Source of the DNA: Nocardia sp. alder85J
Lineage (GTDB): Bacteria; Actinomycetota; Actinomycetes; Mycobacteriales; Mycobacteriaceae
Reading direction: 5' to 3'
Assembly (NCBI RefSeq): GCF_020176955.2
Contig: NZ_JAIUCZ020000012.1
Span: 186,001-250,000 of the forward strand
Length of the DNA stretch: 64,000 bases
A program made the translations under genes and the position numbers. Numbering within the stretch: the stretch's first letter is position 1; the number at the start of each line of letters is the position of its first letter. Shown here piece by piece: positions 16,104-25,033 of the stretch. The notes below the pieces were generated by a model. It was given only the letters and a program-made list of their open reading frames with translations. It made no database searches and was not told the DNA's origin.

Positions 16104-16151
16104 ACATGCAATCGGTTCGATGTTTCGGGCAGGTCAATCATGATTGCATGT
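16104..16151. promoter_or_regulatory. Inverted repeats upstream of the IPNS-like gene
   Basis: A perfect 10-bp inverted repeat (acatgcaatc at 16104-16113; gattgcatgt at 16142-16151) 66 bp upstream of the oxygenase start, overlapping a second perfect 12-bp palindrome caatcatgattg (16135-16146). The region is AT-rich for this genome. It looks like an operator for a dimeric regulator, but no regulator gene is adjacent. Confidence 0.5.
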
Positions 16152-16180
16152 CATATCGTGCTGTTGTTGCGGTGTCCGCC

Positions 16181-17293
16181 TCAGACTCGGAGGTCCGCTC
16201 CCGCGGGCAGGAATTCGATCGACGGTTCCAGGCCGGGTTCCAGGAAGGCGAGCAGGGCCGCCCCCTCGGCCTCGGCCTCGTCGCGTTCGGCCGCCGTCCA
16301 GTCGCGCAGCGGCACGATGCGCAACCGGGCCCGGGTCTGGTCGGTGGCGATCTTGTAGATGCCGGAGAGATATCCGTCGACCAGGATCGGTGACACCTGG
16401 GCGGCCAGGTGCCGCAGCGGTGGCGCGGCGCCGTCCGGCACGATGCGCCGGCGGTCCTGATGTGACAGGTACGCGTTGTCGTACCAGCCCAGGAAGCGCA
16501 CGGGCGCGGGCAGATCCGGATCGGCGAGTTCGGCGTCGGCCGGATCGTAGAGGGTGCGGCCGCGCTCGTCGGTATAGGTGCGCAAGCGGTCGCCGAGTTG
16601 TCGCACCGCGTCCTTGATCCCGACCAGCTTCGACCAGGTCTGGATGTCCATGGTGCTCGCGGGCCCGAAGGCGCGCAGGTAGCGCAGCACCAGTTCGGCC
16701 AGTGGATAGCCGGGTTGCGGCGGCGCGCCCAGCCAGGGCTCGACCCGGGACCAGGTGGGCCGGCTGTTGTCCCGCCACAGCCCGCGCGGCGGGGTCTGGA
16801 GCACCGGCAGCTGATACAGCCAGGTCTGTAGGACGGCGCCCGGATTGCGATCCGGATAGTCGGCGGCGGCCCGAACCCGCAACGCCGCCGCGGTGGTGGG
16901 TTCGTCGCCGAGTGCCCGCTCGCCCCGGGCCCGCACCTCCTCCGGATCCAGCCCGACCATGGCGCCGCCGTTGAAACCCTTGCGGAACGGAATCTTCTCC
17001 AGCTCGGGCTGGATGTGCGGCGCGATACGCAGCGCGTCCGGTGGGGTGACCAGATGAATGGTGGCTCGCATCAGGGTGATCCGGACCAGGCTGCGCTCGG
17101 TGAGCCCGCGCGACACCGCCGCCGGATCGAATCCGGCGATGCGGCCGAACAATCCGATGAACGGCGGTGTCACGTCCTGTGCCTGCAAGCCGACCAGGTG
17201 GTCGCACATCTCGGGCACCGACAGGCCGCTCCGGTGCAGCAGATGCTGGCGCTGCAACAGGGTGCGGTTGAGGACTCGATCGGTGAGCGTCAT
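16181..17293 (-). CDS. Winged-helix DNA-binding domain protein (HTH_42 / AlkX-like)
   Basis: A 370-residue protein of the HTH_42 family, related to the DNA glycosylase AlkZ/YcaQ. Motifs include VGLQAQDVTPPFIGLFGRI near residue 35 (the conserved Q-x-Q-like loop), ATIHLVTPPDALRIAP, and LVDGYLSGIYKI near the end. Whether this copy acts on DNA lesions or regulates transcription is unclear. ATG 17293 fits the family's MTLTDRVLNRTLLQRQHLL-type N-terminus. Its stop is 33 nt from the start side of no other gene; it follows the quinone oxidoreductase gene on the same strand by about 33 nt, so co-transcription is possible. Confidence 0.82.
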   Translation of the reverse strand: MTLTDRVLNRTLLQRQHLLHRSGLSVPEMCDHLVGLQAQDVTPPFIGLFGRIAGFDPAAVSRGLTERSLVRITLMRATIHLVTPPDALRIAPHIQPELEKIPFRKGFNGGAMVGLDPEEVRARGERALGDEPTTAAALRVRAAADYPDRNPGAVLQTWLYQLPVLQTPPRGLWRDNSRPTWSRVEPWLGAPPQPGYPLAELVLRYLRAFGPASTMDIQTWSKLVGIKDAVRQLGDRLRTYTDERGRTLYDPADAELADPDLPAPVRFLGWYDNAYLSHQDRRRIVPDGAAPPLRHLAAQVSPILVDGYLSGIYKIATDQTRARLRIVPLRDWTAAERDEAEAEGAALLAFLEPGLEPSIEFLPAGADLRV

Positions 17294-17326
17294 GGTGGCG
17301 CCACTGTACGGGCGGGCACCGACAGC

Positions 17327-18301
17327 TCAGCGCAGCGTCACGACCACCTTGCCCAGCGCACTCCGGTTCTCCAGCGCCGCAACGGCTTCCGCGGTCCGCT
17401 CCAGCGGGTACAGCACCGGTTGCGGCGGCGCGATCCGGCCGTCGGCCAGCAGCGGTTCCACCTCGGCCCACTGCTCGGTCAGATAGCCCGGATGCGACAG
17501 CACCCAGGCGCCCCAGCCGACGCCGATCACGTCGATGTTGTTGAGCAGCAACCGATTCACCCGGACCGTGGGGATCTCGCCGCCGGTGAATCCGAGCACC
17601 AGCAGCCGCCCGGCCGGGGCCAGCGACCGCAGGCTGTCGGTGAACCGGTCGCCGCCGACCGGATCCACCACCACGTCGACCCCGCGACCGCCGGTCAGCT
17701 CCTTCACCGCGGCGGCCCAGCCGTCGGTGAGCACCACGTCGGTGGCGCCGTTGGCCCGTGCGACCGCCGCCTTCTCCTCGCTGCTGACCACCGCGACCAC
17801 CCGGCTCGCGCCGAAGGCCGGGGCCATCCGCAGCGTCGAGGTGCCGATGCCGCCCGCGGCCCCGTGCACCAGCACCGTCTCACCCGCCGCCAACCGGCCG
17901 CGGGTGCGCAGCGCGCAGTGCACGGTCAGATCGTTGAACAGCAGGCCCGCACCGGCCGCCAGCGACACCGCGTCCGGCAGCGCGAAGACCTGTCCGGCCG
18001 GGACCACCGCGACCTCGGCCAGGGCGTTGCCGAGCATGGTCAGCGCCACCACCCGATCGCCCGGCCGGACGTGCGCCCCGGCGGGCGCCTCGCGCACGAT
18101 GCCGGCCACCTCGCCGCCGACCACGAACGGCAGTTCCGGCTTGATCTGGTACAGGCCCCGGCTCATCAGTACGTCCGGGAAGGCCACTCCCGCCGCGTGC
18201 ACGTCGATGACGATGCCGTCGGCGGTCGGCTCCGGCTCGGGGATGTCGACGATCTCGATGGACTCCGGGCCCTCGAGCTTGCTGACCTGGGCTGCGCGCA
18301 T
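17327..18301 (-). CDS. NADPH:quinone oxidoreductase-like (zinc-free MDR)
   Basis: A 324-residue medium-chain reductase of the quinone oxidoreductase branch. The GroES-like N-terminus has HAAGVAFPDVLMSRGLY and VVGGEVAGIV; the Rossmann part is LVHGAAGGIGTSTLRMA and VVDPVGGDRFTDSLR. There are no catalytic-zinc cysteines, as expected for QOR members. It probably reduces quinones or enones with NADPH. ATG 18301 with GAGAGG upstream. Divergent from the WXG100-like gene, 183 bp apart. Confidence 0.9.
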   Translation of the reverse strand: MRAAQVSKLEGPESIEIVDIPEPEPTADGIVIDVHAAGVAFPDVLMSRGLYQIKPELPFVVGGEVAGIVREAPAGAHVRPGDRVVALTMLGNALAEVAVVPAGQVFALPDAVSLAAGAGLLFNDLTVHCALRTRGRLAAGETVLVHGAAGGIGTSTLRMAPAFGASRVVAVVSSEEKAAVARANGATDVVLTDGWAAAVKELTGGRGVDVVVDPVGGDRFTDSLRSLAPAGRLLVLGFTGGEIPTVRVNRLLLNNIDVIGVGWGAWVLSHPGYLTEQWAEVEPLLADGRIAPPQPVLYPLERTAEAVAALENRSALGKVVVTLR

Positions 18302-18484
18302 GAATCGGCCTCTCTTCCGCAATTGACGTCGGATTCAAGTTAGCGGATGCGGGTGCGGGACCATCGCTGGGAAGGCATTCCGTTACCCCGACCGGCCGAA
18401 TCTTGCTACGCTCAGCCGGCCGAATCGAGCAGCCGCCGCCGTCTGCACCACCGCGTGTGCCGCCGTCTTCGCCCAGGGGGAGTC

Positions 18485-18802
18485 ATGGCCGGTAAGAACG
18501 ATCCGCCTGCCGCACTGCGGGTCGATACCGTTGCGCTGAATACCTTCGCGAAGACGCTCCGCGACGAGGCCGCCACCGTCGTGGCGCTGCACTCCGGGCT
18601 CTCCGATGCCATGGCCGCACTGCCCGGCACCCGCTGGGAGGTCGCCTGCGGGCAGGCGAAGGACACCGTCGACCAGGCACTGAACCGTGTCGGCGAGCGC
18701 CTGTCCACGGTCGCCGACAGCATCGAGCACACCGGGAAGGTCGTCGAACTCACCGACGAGCAGTTCCGTGCCAAGCTGACCACGATCGGACTGCACCCAT
18801 GA
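18485..18802 (+). CDS. WXG100-like small helical protein
   Basis: A 105-residue, mostly helical protein. The central turn contains GTRWEVACGQAKDTV rather than a clear WxG, between two long helices, as in ESAT-6/WXG100-type hairpins; the family assignment is therefore tentative. GGGGGAG precedes the ATG. The stop overlaps the start of the following transglycosylase gene by 4 nt (ATGA), so the two are translationally coupled and may form a heterodimer secreted by a type VII system encoded elsewhere. Confidence 0.65.
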   Translation: MAGKNDPPAALRVDTVALNTFAKTLRDEAATVVALHSGLSDAMAALPGTRWEVACGQAKDTVDQALNRVGERLSTVADSIEHTGKVVELTDEQFRAKLTTIGLHP

Positions 18803-19977
18803 CCCTCACCATCCCCGATGTCGAGAAATGGGTCCCGGAGGAGCTCACCACCGCCGCCACCGCGGTCGGCAAACTCTCCGGCGATCTCGACCGCACCGTC
18901 ATGTCCGGCATCGCCAAGACCCAGGCCCTGGCCTGGGACGGCGCCGCCGCCGCGGCCGCCGCCGACCGCCTGACCACCGAGAAGGCCAGATCCTCCGCGG
19001 TCAGCGGGGCCCTGCTGCAACTGCAGTCCGCCCTCACCCAGCAGGTCGACAACCTGCTGCACACCAAGCAGACCGTCCTGGACCTGCGCAACCAGGCCGA
19101 ACACCCCCCGGGCGCCGGCATCCCCGGCTACACCGTCAGCCCCACCGGCGCCGTCTCCGCGGACGCCCGCATCGACTGGATCCGCCGCAGCCGCCGCGGC
19201 CCCCACGGCGAGGACCTGTTCACCGAGGCCCGGATGCAGGCCATGATCGGCACCGAATACGGCGAGGCCCTGGCCTGGCAGGTGAAGATCATGCGCGCCC
19301 TGCAACAGGCGGAAAACGTTGCCGAACAAGCGATCACCACAGTCAACCAGGCCCAGCAGGCGATCGCCGCCGCCCACCAGGGCCTCGGCGACCCGATCAC
19401 CGGCGCGGGTGGCGCTCCCGTGGTTCCCACCGCCACTCCCGTCGCCGCCGTCGCACCCGCACCCCCGCCGCCGCCTGCCGCTCCCGTGGCCCACGAGCCC
19501 CTCGGCAGTTCCCCCGGCCGCACCACCTTCCACGGCGTCACCGACGGGCACAACGGCGGCGTCAACATCCCCGCGGCCGACACGAACTACCAGACGGTCG
19601 CCTACGCGCACAGCCACGGCAACACGCAGGCCGACTGGATCCAGCAGGCCAAGGACGTCCTCATCGGGATGGGATATCCGCCCCATGTGATCGACGAGAA
19701 TGCGATCGCCACGATCATCAAGTACGAGTCTGGTGGAAATCCGGAGGCGATAAACAATTATGATTCCAATGCGGCCGCCGGACACCCTTCCATCGGTTTG
19801 ATGCAGACCATCAACAGCACTTTCAACGCATATATGGCCCCTGGTCACGGTGATATCCGGAATCCGGTGGACAACATCATCGCGGCCAGCCGATATGCCA
19901 TCGCGCGCTACGGGTCGTTGCAGAACGTTCCAGGTGTTGTCGCAGTGGCCCAAGGCCTGCCCTATCGAGGGTATTGA
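18799..19977 (+). CDS. WXG-helical / SLT transglycosylase fusion (putative type VII substrate)
   Basis: A 392-residue protein with three parts. Residues ~1-170 are helical and carry a WDG turn (TQALAWDGAAAAAAADRL near residue 40), resembling an ESX-type secretion module. Residues ~190-260 are a Pro/Ala-rich linker (APAPPPPPAAPVAHEP). Residues ~285-392 form an SLT lytic transglycosylase domain: the catalytic Glu sits in IIKYESGGNPEAIN, followed by GLMQTINSTFNAY and a C-terminal NIIAASRYAIARYG. Such enzymes cleave peptidoglycan glycan strands. There is no Sec signal peptide, so secretion by an ESX system is inferred. Coupled to the WXG100-like gene by an ATGA overlap. Confidence 0.8.
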   Translation: MTLTIPDVEKWVPEELTTAATAVGKLSGDLDRTVMSGIAKTQALAWDGAAAAAAADRLTTEKARSSAVSGALLQLQSALTQQVDNLLHTKQTVLDLRNQAEHPPGAGIPGYTVSPTGAVSADARIDWIRRSRRGPHGEDLFTEARMQAMIGTEYGEALAWQVKIMRALQQAENVAEQAITTVNQAQQAIAAAHQGLGDPITGAGGAPVVPTATPVAAVAPAPPPPPAAPVAHEPLGSSPGRTTFHGVTDGHNGGVNIPAADTNYQTVAYAHSHGNTQADWIQQAKDVLIGMGYPPHVIDENAIATIIKYESGGNPEAINNYDSNAAAGHPSIGLMQTINSTFNAYMAPGHGDIRNPVDNIIAASRYAIARYGSLQNVPGVVAVAQGLPYRGY

Positions 19978-19984
19978 GCTGCGG

Positions 19985-21181
19985 TCACGAGCTGTTGGCA
20001 AGCAGCGCGTACTGGGCCGCGGCCCGTTGCTGTGTCTCCCACAATCGCTGGCCCAGCAATAGAGCCGCATATCTCCCGTACGAGACGAAGCAACGGAATT
20101 CACCAGCCGGTACCACATCGAGATCGCGTCGACAGACCGCACCGGGGACCTTGTCCGGGGGATCGACCGGCCGATGGTTCACCGGGTCGCCCAACTCCGC
20201 CGAATCGCGGACGAACTGCTGAGCCGCAGCGGCGTCTCGTGTCCGGAATACCAAGGCGGCCGGTGTGACCGCTACTCGGTCGACAACCGCGCGTTGCAAC
20301 ACCGGCAGCCGACTGCCCTGGTCGAGAACGTAATTCGAATAGCCCGGCAGCGTGAATACCAGTTCGCCCTGGCCGTCGGGCGCGGGAATATGCGGGGAGG
20401 CGTGCAGGGTACGAATCAGCACGTGGTCGGGATCCTGTTGCAGAGTGCTCAGCTGATCCGGCGGTGTGGGTTCGAAGTGATCGAGTTCCGGTAGCTCCGC
20501 GCGCAGATACCGTTGTGTCGTCTGGACGAGTCGATCGAGGTCGGTGGTGCGTGCGTCCGCCAGAATGGCGATCACGAAGGCGTCGTGCGCGAGTGTTGTG
20601 CCCAGCGTGGGTACCGACGGTCGCCAGTGCGCGGCGGCGTCGGGGTAGTCAGGCAGTTGGACAGCTGTGTTCTCCGGATTCGCAGCGAAATCGGCGGCAT
20701 CCATGTCATGTGCAGCCGCTGCCGCATCCTCCGGTCCCGGGAAGCGCAGCACGGTGACCGTCAATCCCTCTCGCTCGCGGGTTCCGTGCACGGCCTTGGT
20801 GAGCGGCATGACGGAATCGGCGGAGCCGGTCGAGAATCCGACGAGGAATCCGTGGGCGGTCAGCGCGGGAACCGTGGTCTCGTACAGATAGTCGGTGACG
20901 GAGGAGGTATCGGTGTGTGCCTCTGCCGACGCCCCGACGGCGTAGGCGGGATCGACCGAGTACGGACTGAGCACGGCACCGGCCAGTCGTGCGGCCTCGA
21001 TGCGGAGATATCCGACCCGGTCCACGATGCGCGACATGGTGGGCGGCTGGGCCGAATATCTGCCGGTGTCCAGGGTGTGGACGTCGATCTCCGCCGGTGT
21101 GCCGGTTCCCCGGATGGTCGTGCAACCGGTGACGACGACCGCGACGACAGCGAGGAAACCCGTGCACCGGGTGAGTCTCAT
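19985..21181 (-). CDS. Nocardial lipoprotein (DUF7373-like)
   Basis: A 398-residue predicted lipoprotein: N-terminus MRLTRCTGFLAVVAVVVTGC has a hydrophobic core and a lipobox ending at C20. The body resembles the large lipoprotein family abundant in Nocardia (ELDHFEPT and LPGYSNYVLDQGSRLPVLQRAVVDR pieces); two C-terminal cysteines (AVCRRD, EFRCFV) could pair. GGGAGGT precedes the ATG and overlaps the kinase stop, and the gene starts 5 nt after that stop, so it is third in the kinase operon. Probably surface exposed and possibly a ligand-side partner of the kinases. Family call from memory; function unknown. Confidence 0.78.
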   Translation of the reverse strand: MRLTRCTGFLAVVAVVVTGCTTIRGTGTPAEIDVHTLDTGRYSAQPPTMSRIVDRVGYLRIEAARLAGAVLSPYSVDPAYAVGASAEAHTDTSSVTDYLYETTVPALTAHGFLVGFSTGSADSVMPLTKAVHGTREREGLTVTVLRFPGPEDAAAAAHDMDAADFAANPENTAVQLPDYPDAAAHWRPSVPTLGTTLAHDAFVIAILADARTTDLDRLVQTTQRYLRAELPELDHFEPTPPDQLSTLQQDPDHVLIRTLHASPHIPAPDGQGELVFTLPGYSNYVLDQGSRLPVLQRAVVDRVAVTPAALVFRTRDAAAAQQFVRDSAELGDPVNHRPVDPPDKVPGAVCRRDLDVVPAGEFRCFVSYGRYAALLLGQRLWETQQRAAAQYALLANSS

Positions 21182-21186
21182 ATCGG

Positions 21187-23097
21187 CTACCTCCCACCGG
21201 GAAGATTCGCGAGGATGTTCTGAACGATCTCCTGCGCGATCGCGCATCGGATCCCCGGTGTCCGCAGTACCGACCGGTTCTCTGCTCGTGCTGTCACAAT
21301 TTCTGCCGAACCGTCGCCGAGAATTCTGTAGATGCCGGTTCGAGTACAGGTGGGTGAATCCAGTTCCGCTTCGGTGACGAACACATCCTCACCGGGTGGG
21401 AGACCGTCGAGCCGGATCGGTCGCGTCACCGGATCCGGGGGCTGTTCCCGGCCGAGATCGATGGTCAGTGTGTTGGCGCCGATCCAGGTGCAGGCGTGTA
21501 GTGCTTCCGCGCTACCCGGCACGCGATCACCGACCTTCATATTGATCGCATCGTTGGTCACGAGCGAGCACGGATCCTGCCGAGCGAGTGAGTACCGGAT
21601 GTCCGGTAACAACGGGGGACCGGCTGTGATCCGGGCCGCGAGGTGGACGACAGCCGAGTCCGCGCGAGCGCATCGGTCCTGTCCCGAGCCGCCGAGGACC
21701 CGGACGGTGACACCATATTGCGGGTCGGTCCTGGCCGGCTGTAGTCCGCGGGTGCAGGAATCGGTTTCCGGGGCATCGAGAATCAGAATCGGCACACCCG
21801 CTGCGGTGCGGCCTGTGGTGTGAAAGCCGTCGATCCGATCGACGGCCACCTCGAGTCGATACTCACCCGCCTGCGCGTCACAGCTGCCCCATCGGCTGGA
21901 GCTCGGCGGTCGGCTCGCGTTGCCCATGGCGGAGGGCTCCTCGATGAGTGCGCACATGTCGAGAGATCGCAGGGTGGTGAGATTCATGTCACCCAAGGGG
22001 TTTGCGGTTTCCGTTGGTTCGACGTGGCGGCCCTGCCCCCAGATCACTCCGACTGCCACCGCGACGATCAGCACGGTGACGGCGGCCGTCACTGCGGCCC
22101 ACCTGCGTCTGCCACCGTGTCCGGCGTGCGGCGGTCCGGCCATTCGGTCGCCGGAGGACGTCCTGACAACCTGGGGTGGGATACCGGTGCCGTCGTCGAT
22201 GCGGGTGGCTTCCGGATCGGCGAGCGCCGCCGCCTCGTCCGTGTGTCGCCGGATCGCCCGGTGTACATCCGATGACCACGGCGGGCCTTGCGGCATCGGG
22301 CCGAGGAAATCGAGAATCTCCTCGACGGTGGGCCGTGATCCGGGATCTTTGCGCAGGCACGGCACGACCAGTTCGCGTACCCGTGGCGGAAGCGCCCGCA
22401 AGTCGGGTTCGCCGTGCAGGATCTTGTACAGGGTGTCGGGCATCGTCGACCCGGCGAAGGGACTTCTCCCGGTGGCCGCCATGATCAGCACGACCGCGAG
22501 CGAAAAGATGTCGCTGGCGGGTGTCAAGGACTCGGACAGCGCTTGTTCCGGCGACATGAACGCCGGTGAACCGATGATCGAACCGGTTCCGGTCAGATCG
22601 GATCCGTCGCCGACGGCGCGAGCGATCCCGAAGTCGATCACCCGGGGCCCGTCCTCGGCAAGGATGACGTTCGCAGGCTTCAGATCTCGATGTACGAGTC
22701 CGACCCGATGAACGGCCCGTAGCGCGGCGGCCAAACCGACTGCGAGGGATAGGATCCGGTCTTCACTCAGCGGCCCGAAGTCCGCGACTGCGCGATCCAG
22801 CGATACTCCGGGCACGAAGACAGAGGCCAGCCAAGGAGAATCGGAGTCCACCTCGAAATCGACGACCGCTGCGGTGAATGCTCCGGAGACGCGTGCAGAA
22901 ATTTCTGCTTCGCGGCGGAACCGGGACAGAAAGCCTTCTTCCGCAACGAGATGCGGATGTATCTGTTTGATGGCGACGAACCGGCCGTCCGGCCCCGTCG
23001 CGAGCAGCACTCGCCCCATTCCGCCGGTGCCGAGCAGACCGAGAAGCCGGTATCGTCCGATGCGCGCAGGATCCTCGGGGCCCAGGCGTGCCACCAT
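21187..23097 (-). CDS. Receptor Ser/Thr protein kinase with four-Cys (DUF3558-like) ectodomain, copy 1
   Basis: A 636-residue Hanks-type kinase. Kinase domain residues ~15-270: P-loop LLGTGGMGRV (21-30), catalytic Lys in VAIK (44), HRDLKPANV (136-144), DFG in VIDFGIAR (155-157), SPEQ-type activation segment. One membrane helix lies near residues 333-353 (WAAVTAAVTVLIVAVAVGVIW). The remaining ~280 residues are extracellular and hold two modules, each with four cysteines. The second starts DPCSLVTND, has ACTW, SPTCTRT and RCAIAQ, and ends LANLP, the same Cys order as DUF3558 lipoproteins. Its ATG overlaps the stop of the upstream kinase by 1 nt (TGATG), so the kinases are coupled. Signal unknown. 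Confidence 0.93.
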   Translation of the reverse strand: MVARLGPEDPARIGRYRLLGLLGTGGMGRVLLATGPDGRFVAIKQIHPHLVAEEGFLSRFRREAEISARVSGAFTAAVVDFEVDSDSPWLASVFVPGVSLDRAVADFGPLSEDRILSLAVGLAAALRAVHRVGLVHRDLKPANVILAEDGPRVIDFGIARAVGDGSDLTGTGSIIGSPAFMSPEQALSESLTPASDIFSLAVVLIMAATGRSPFAGSTMPDTLYKILHGEPDLRALPPRVRELVVPCLRKDPGSRPTVEEILDFLGPMPQGPPWSSDVHRAIRRHTDEAAALADPEATRIDDGTGIPPQVVRTSSGDRMAGPPHAGHGGRRRWAAVTAAVTVLIVAVAVGVIWGQGRHVEPTETANPLGDMNLTTLRSLDMCALIEEPSAMGNASRPPSSSRWGSCDAQAGEYRLEVAVDRIDGFHTTGRTAAGVPILILDAPETDSCTRGLQPARTDPQYGVTVRVLGGSGQDRCARADSAVVHLAARITAGPPLLPDIRYSLARQDPCSLVTNDAINMKVGDRVPGSAEALHACTWIGANTLTIDLGREQPPDPVTRPIRLDGLPPGEDVFVTEAELDSPTCTRTGIYRILGDGSAEIVTARAENRSVLRTPGIRCAIAQEIVQNILANLPGGR

Positions 23098-24962
23098 CAG
23101 GCGTTCTCCAGCCTATCGATTACGGCCACCAGGACCTTTTCGGTGATCGCGCATGCCGGATCACTGAAGTCGATATTCCTGGGCCGTGCGATCACCTCGA
23201 TGATCTCGCCGCGATTTCCGGCGGTCGGCTGTTCGACCCGTGCGGTCGAGCATGTTCGGTCCGACGAAACGGCTCGGGCGGCGCTGAAGGAGCCGACTTT
23301 GCGGTTGCCGTCGACATTGATCAGCTGATACGTCGGATCGTTGTCCACCCGCTGCGCTTCCATGGTCCGGATGGTGAGCGTCACCGTGCTGCCGGTCCAG
23401 GTACAGGTGTGGATATCGGCCTCTTCGGGCCGGGCATCGGCACCCGCCGTGGCGGCGATCACCGACTGGTCCAGCGAATTGCAGGGATCCACCCGCACCA
23501 CCGAGCGCCGCGGCAGCGACGCCTGAGGCGGCGTGATGAGCAGCCGATGGACCACCGCACGCAATGCCGCCATGGCGAGCGGGCAGGGATCGCCGGCGAA
23601 GTTCGTGACCGTAGTAGTGATTCCCAATCCCGGTCCGGTGCGTACGACCAATGTCCGGCCGCAGGATCCCGATGTTCCGGTGGTCCCGAGAACCGCTCCG
23701 CCGGCGAGAGTTTCGGTCGCTGTGCGGGACAGCGAGGCGTCGACCGCAGTGCCGACTCCGATCCCGAGTGTGGCCTGCTGGCCGTTGACTGTGCCGAGTC
23801 GGGTGGTGCACACGGAGGAATTCACCGGGTCCGCGGTGGCCGGGGTGCCGAGTGCGCCGACGACGTCCGGCCCGAGCAGCGCGCAGGTGTCGATCAGCCG
23901 GAGTTGGTCCTCCGACATTGTCAGGGTTCCTCCGGCGAGCGGATCGGGAGATTCGACGGAGCGCCGGTGGTGCATCGAGATCGCGACAGCCGCGCCGCTG
24001 ATCAGCACGGCCGCGATCGCTACGGCACCGATTCGCCGTGGCCACCGGCGGCGCCCGTGTGCATCGGCCGACCGGATGCCGGACTGCGCCCACCTATCGG
24101 CTTCGGCCTGATGATCTGAAATATCCTGTCGCACAGCCGGACTCCAGCTCGAGCGAGCCGCGAGTCGTTCCACCGCTTCGAGTATCTGCCCCGGCTTCGG
24201 TCGTACCGCCGGATCTTTCGTCAGACATGCCTCCACCAGCGGCCGGAGCGCGTCGGGCACGCCACTGGTGTCCGCGCGCCGGTGTGTGACGTTGTAGAGA
24301 GTCTGCGGGGTGGAGGAACCGAGAAAGGGGCTACGCCCGGTGGCGGCCAGCACCAGAATCGCGCCGACGGCGAAGACGTCACTGGCGGTGGTCGGTTCGC
24401 GGCTCTCGGCTTGTTCCGGCGACATGAAAGCGGGAGAGCCGAGTAGCGCGCCGGTGCCGGTCAATTGGAGATCGATGCCCGGGTTGTGGGCGATACCGAA
24501 GTCTATGACGCGAGGGCCATCGGCGCTGAGCAGGATGTTGCCGGGTTTGAGGTCGCGATGAATCATGCCTGTGCGATGGATCTCGGTCAGGGCGGCGGCC
24601 AGTCCGGCGGTGAGCAGCCGGAGGCTGCCGAGCGGGAGCGGGCCGTGTGCACCGATGACATCGCGCAATGACGGACCGGGCACATAGACCGACGCCAGCC
24701 AGGGTTGCGGAGCGTCCGGGTCCGCGTCCATGACGGCGGCGGTATACGCGCCGGTGACCAATACCGAGGCATTCACCTCGCGCCGGAACCGCTCCCGATA
24801 CTGCGGGTCTTGCGCGAGATGCCGATGGACCACCTTGACCGCCGCGAGCCGTCCGTCCGGCGACCGCCCCAGCAGCACCCGCCCCATCGCGCCCTGGCCG
24901 ATGACCGCGACGAGGCGGTAGCGGCCCAGCGTGCGGATATCGTGCGGCCCCAACGGTTTCAC
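23097..24962 (-). CDS. Receptor Ser/Thr protein kinase with four-Cys (DUF3558-like) ectodomain, copy 2
   Basis: A 621-residue kinase, first gene of the operon. GTG 24962 follows GGGAGGG. Kinase residues ~13-275: P-loop VIGQGAMGRVLLG (20-32), Lys in AAVKVV (43), HRDLKPGNI (135-143), DFG (154-156), SPAFMSPEQ. The membrane helix is at ~311-329. The outer part again has two four-cysteine modules: TCALL, SVCTT, SCGRT and DPCPL, then VDPCNSL, HTCTWT, RTCSTA and DPACAI, closing with a helix VLVAVIDRLENA. The two kinases share architecture but are only moderately similar in the ectodomain, so they are old paralogues that may sense different ligands. A longer open frame running to 26777 on this strand is a shadow of other genes. 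Confidence 0.93.
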   Translation of the reverse strand: MKPLGPHDIRTLGRYRLVAVIGQGAMGRVLLGRSPDGRLAAVKVVHRHLAQDPQYRERFRREVNASVLVTGAYTAAVMDADPDAPQPWLASVYVPGPSLRDVIGAHGPLPLGSLRLLTAGLAAALTEIHRTGMIHRDLKPGNILLSADGPRVIDFGIAHNPGIDLQLTGTGALLGSPAFMSPEQAESREPTTASDVFAVGAILVLAATGRSPFLGSSTPQTLYNVTHRRADTSGVPDALRPLVEACLTKDPAVRPKPGQILEAVERLAARSSWSPAVRQDISDHQAEADRWAQSGIRSADAHGRRRWPRRIGAVAIAAVLISGAAVAISMHHRRSVESPDPLAGGTLTMSEDQLRLIDTCALLGPDVVGALGTPATADPVNSSVCTTRLGTVNGQQATLGIGVGTAVDASLSRTATETLAGGAVLGTTGTSGSCGRTLVVRTGPGLGITTTVTNFAGDPCPLAMAALRAVVHRLLITPPQASLPRRSVVRVDPCNSLDQSVIAATAGADARPEEADIHTCTWTGSTVTLTIRTMEAQRVDNDPTYQLINVDGNRKVGSFSAARAVSSDRTCSTARVEQPTAGNRGEIIEVIARPRNIDFSDPACAITEKVLVAVIDRLENA

Positions 24963-25033
24963 GGCACAGCCCTCCCCTGCTGTCGTTATGGTACCGGCGC
25001 GGGTTGCGGAGTGCGGTCGGATGCGGCGGCCGG

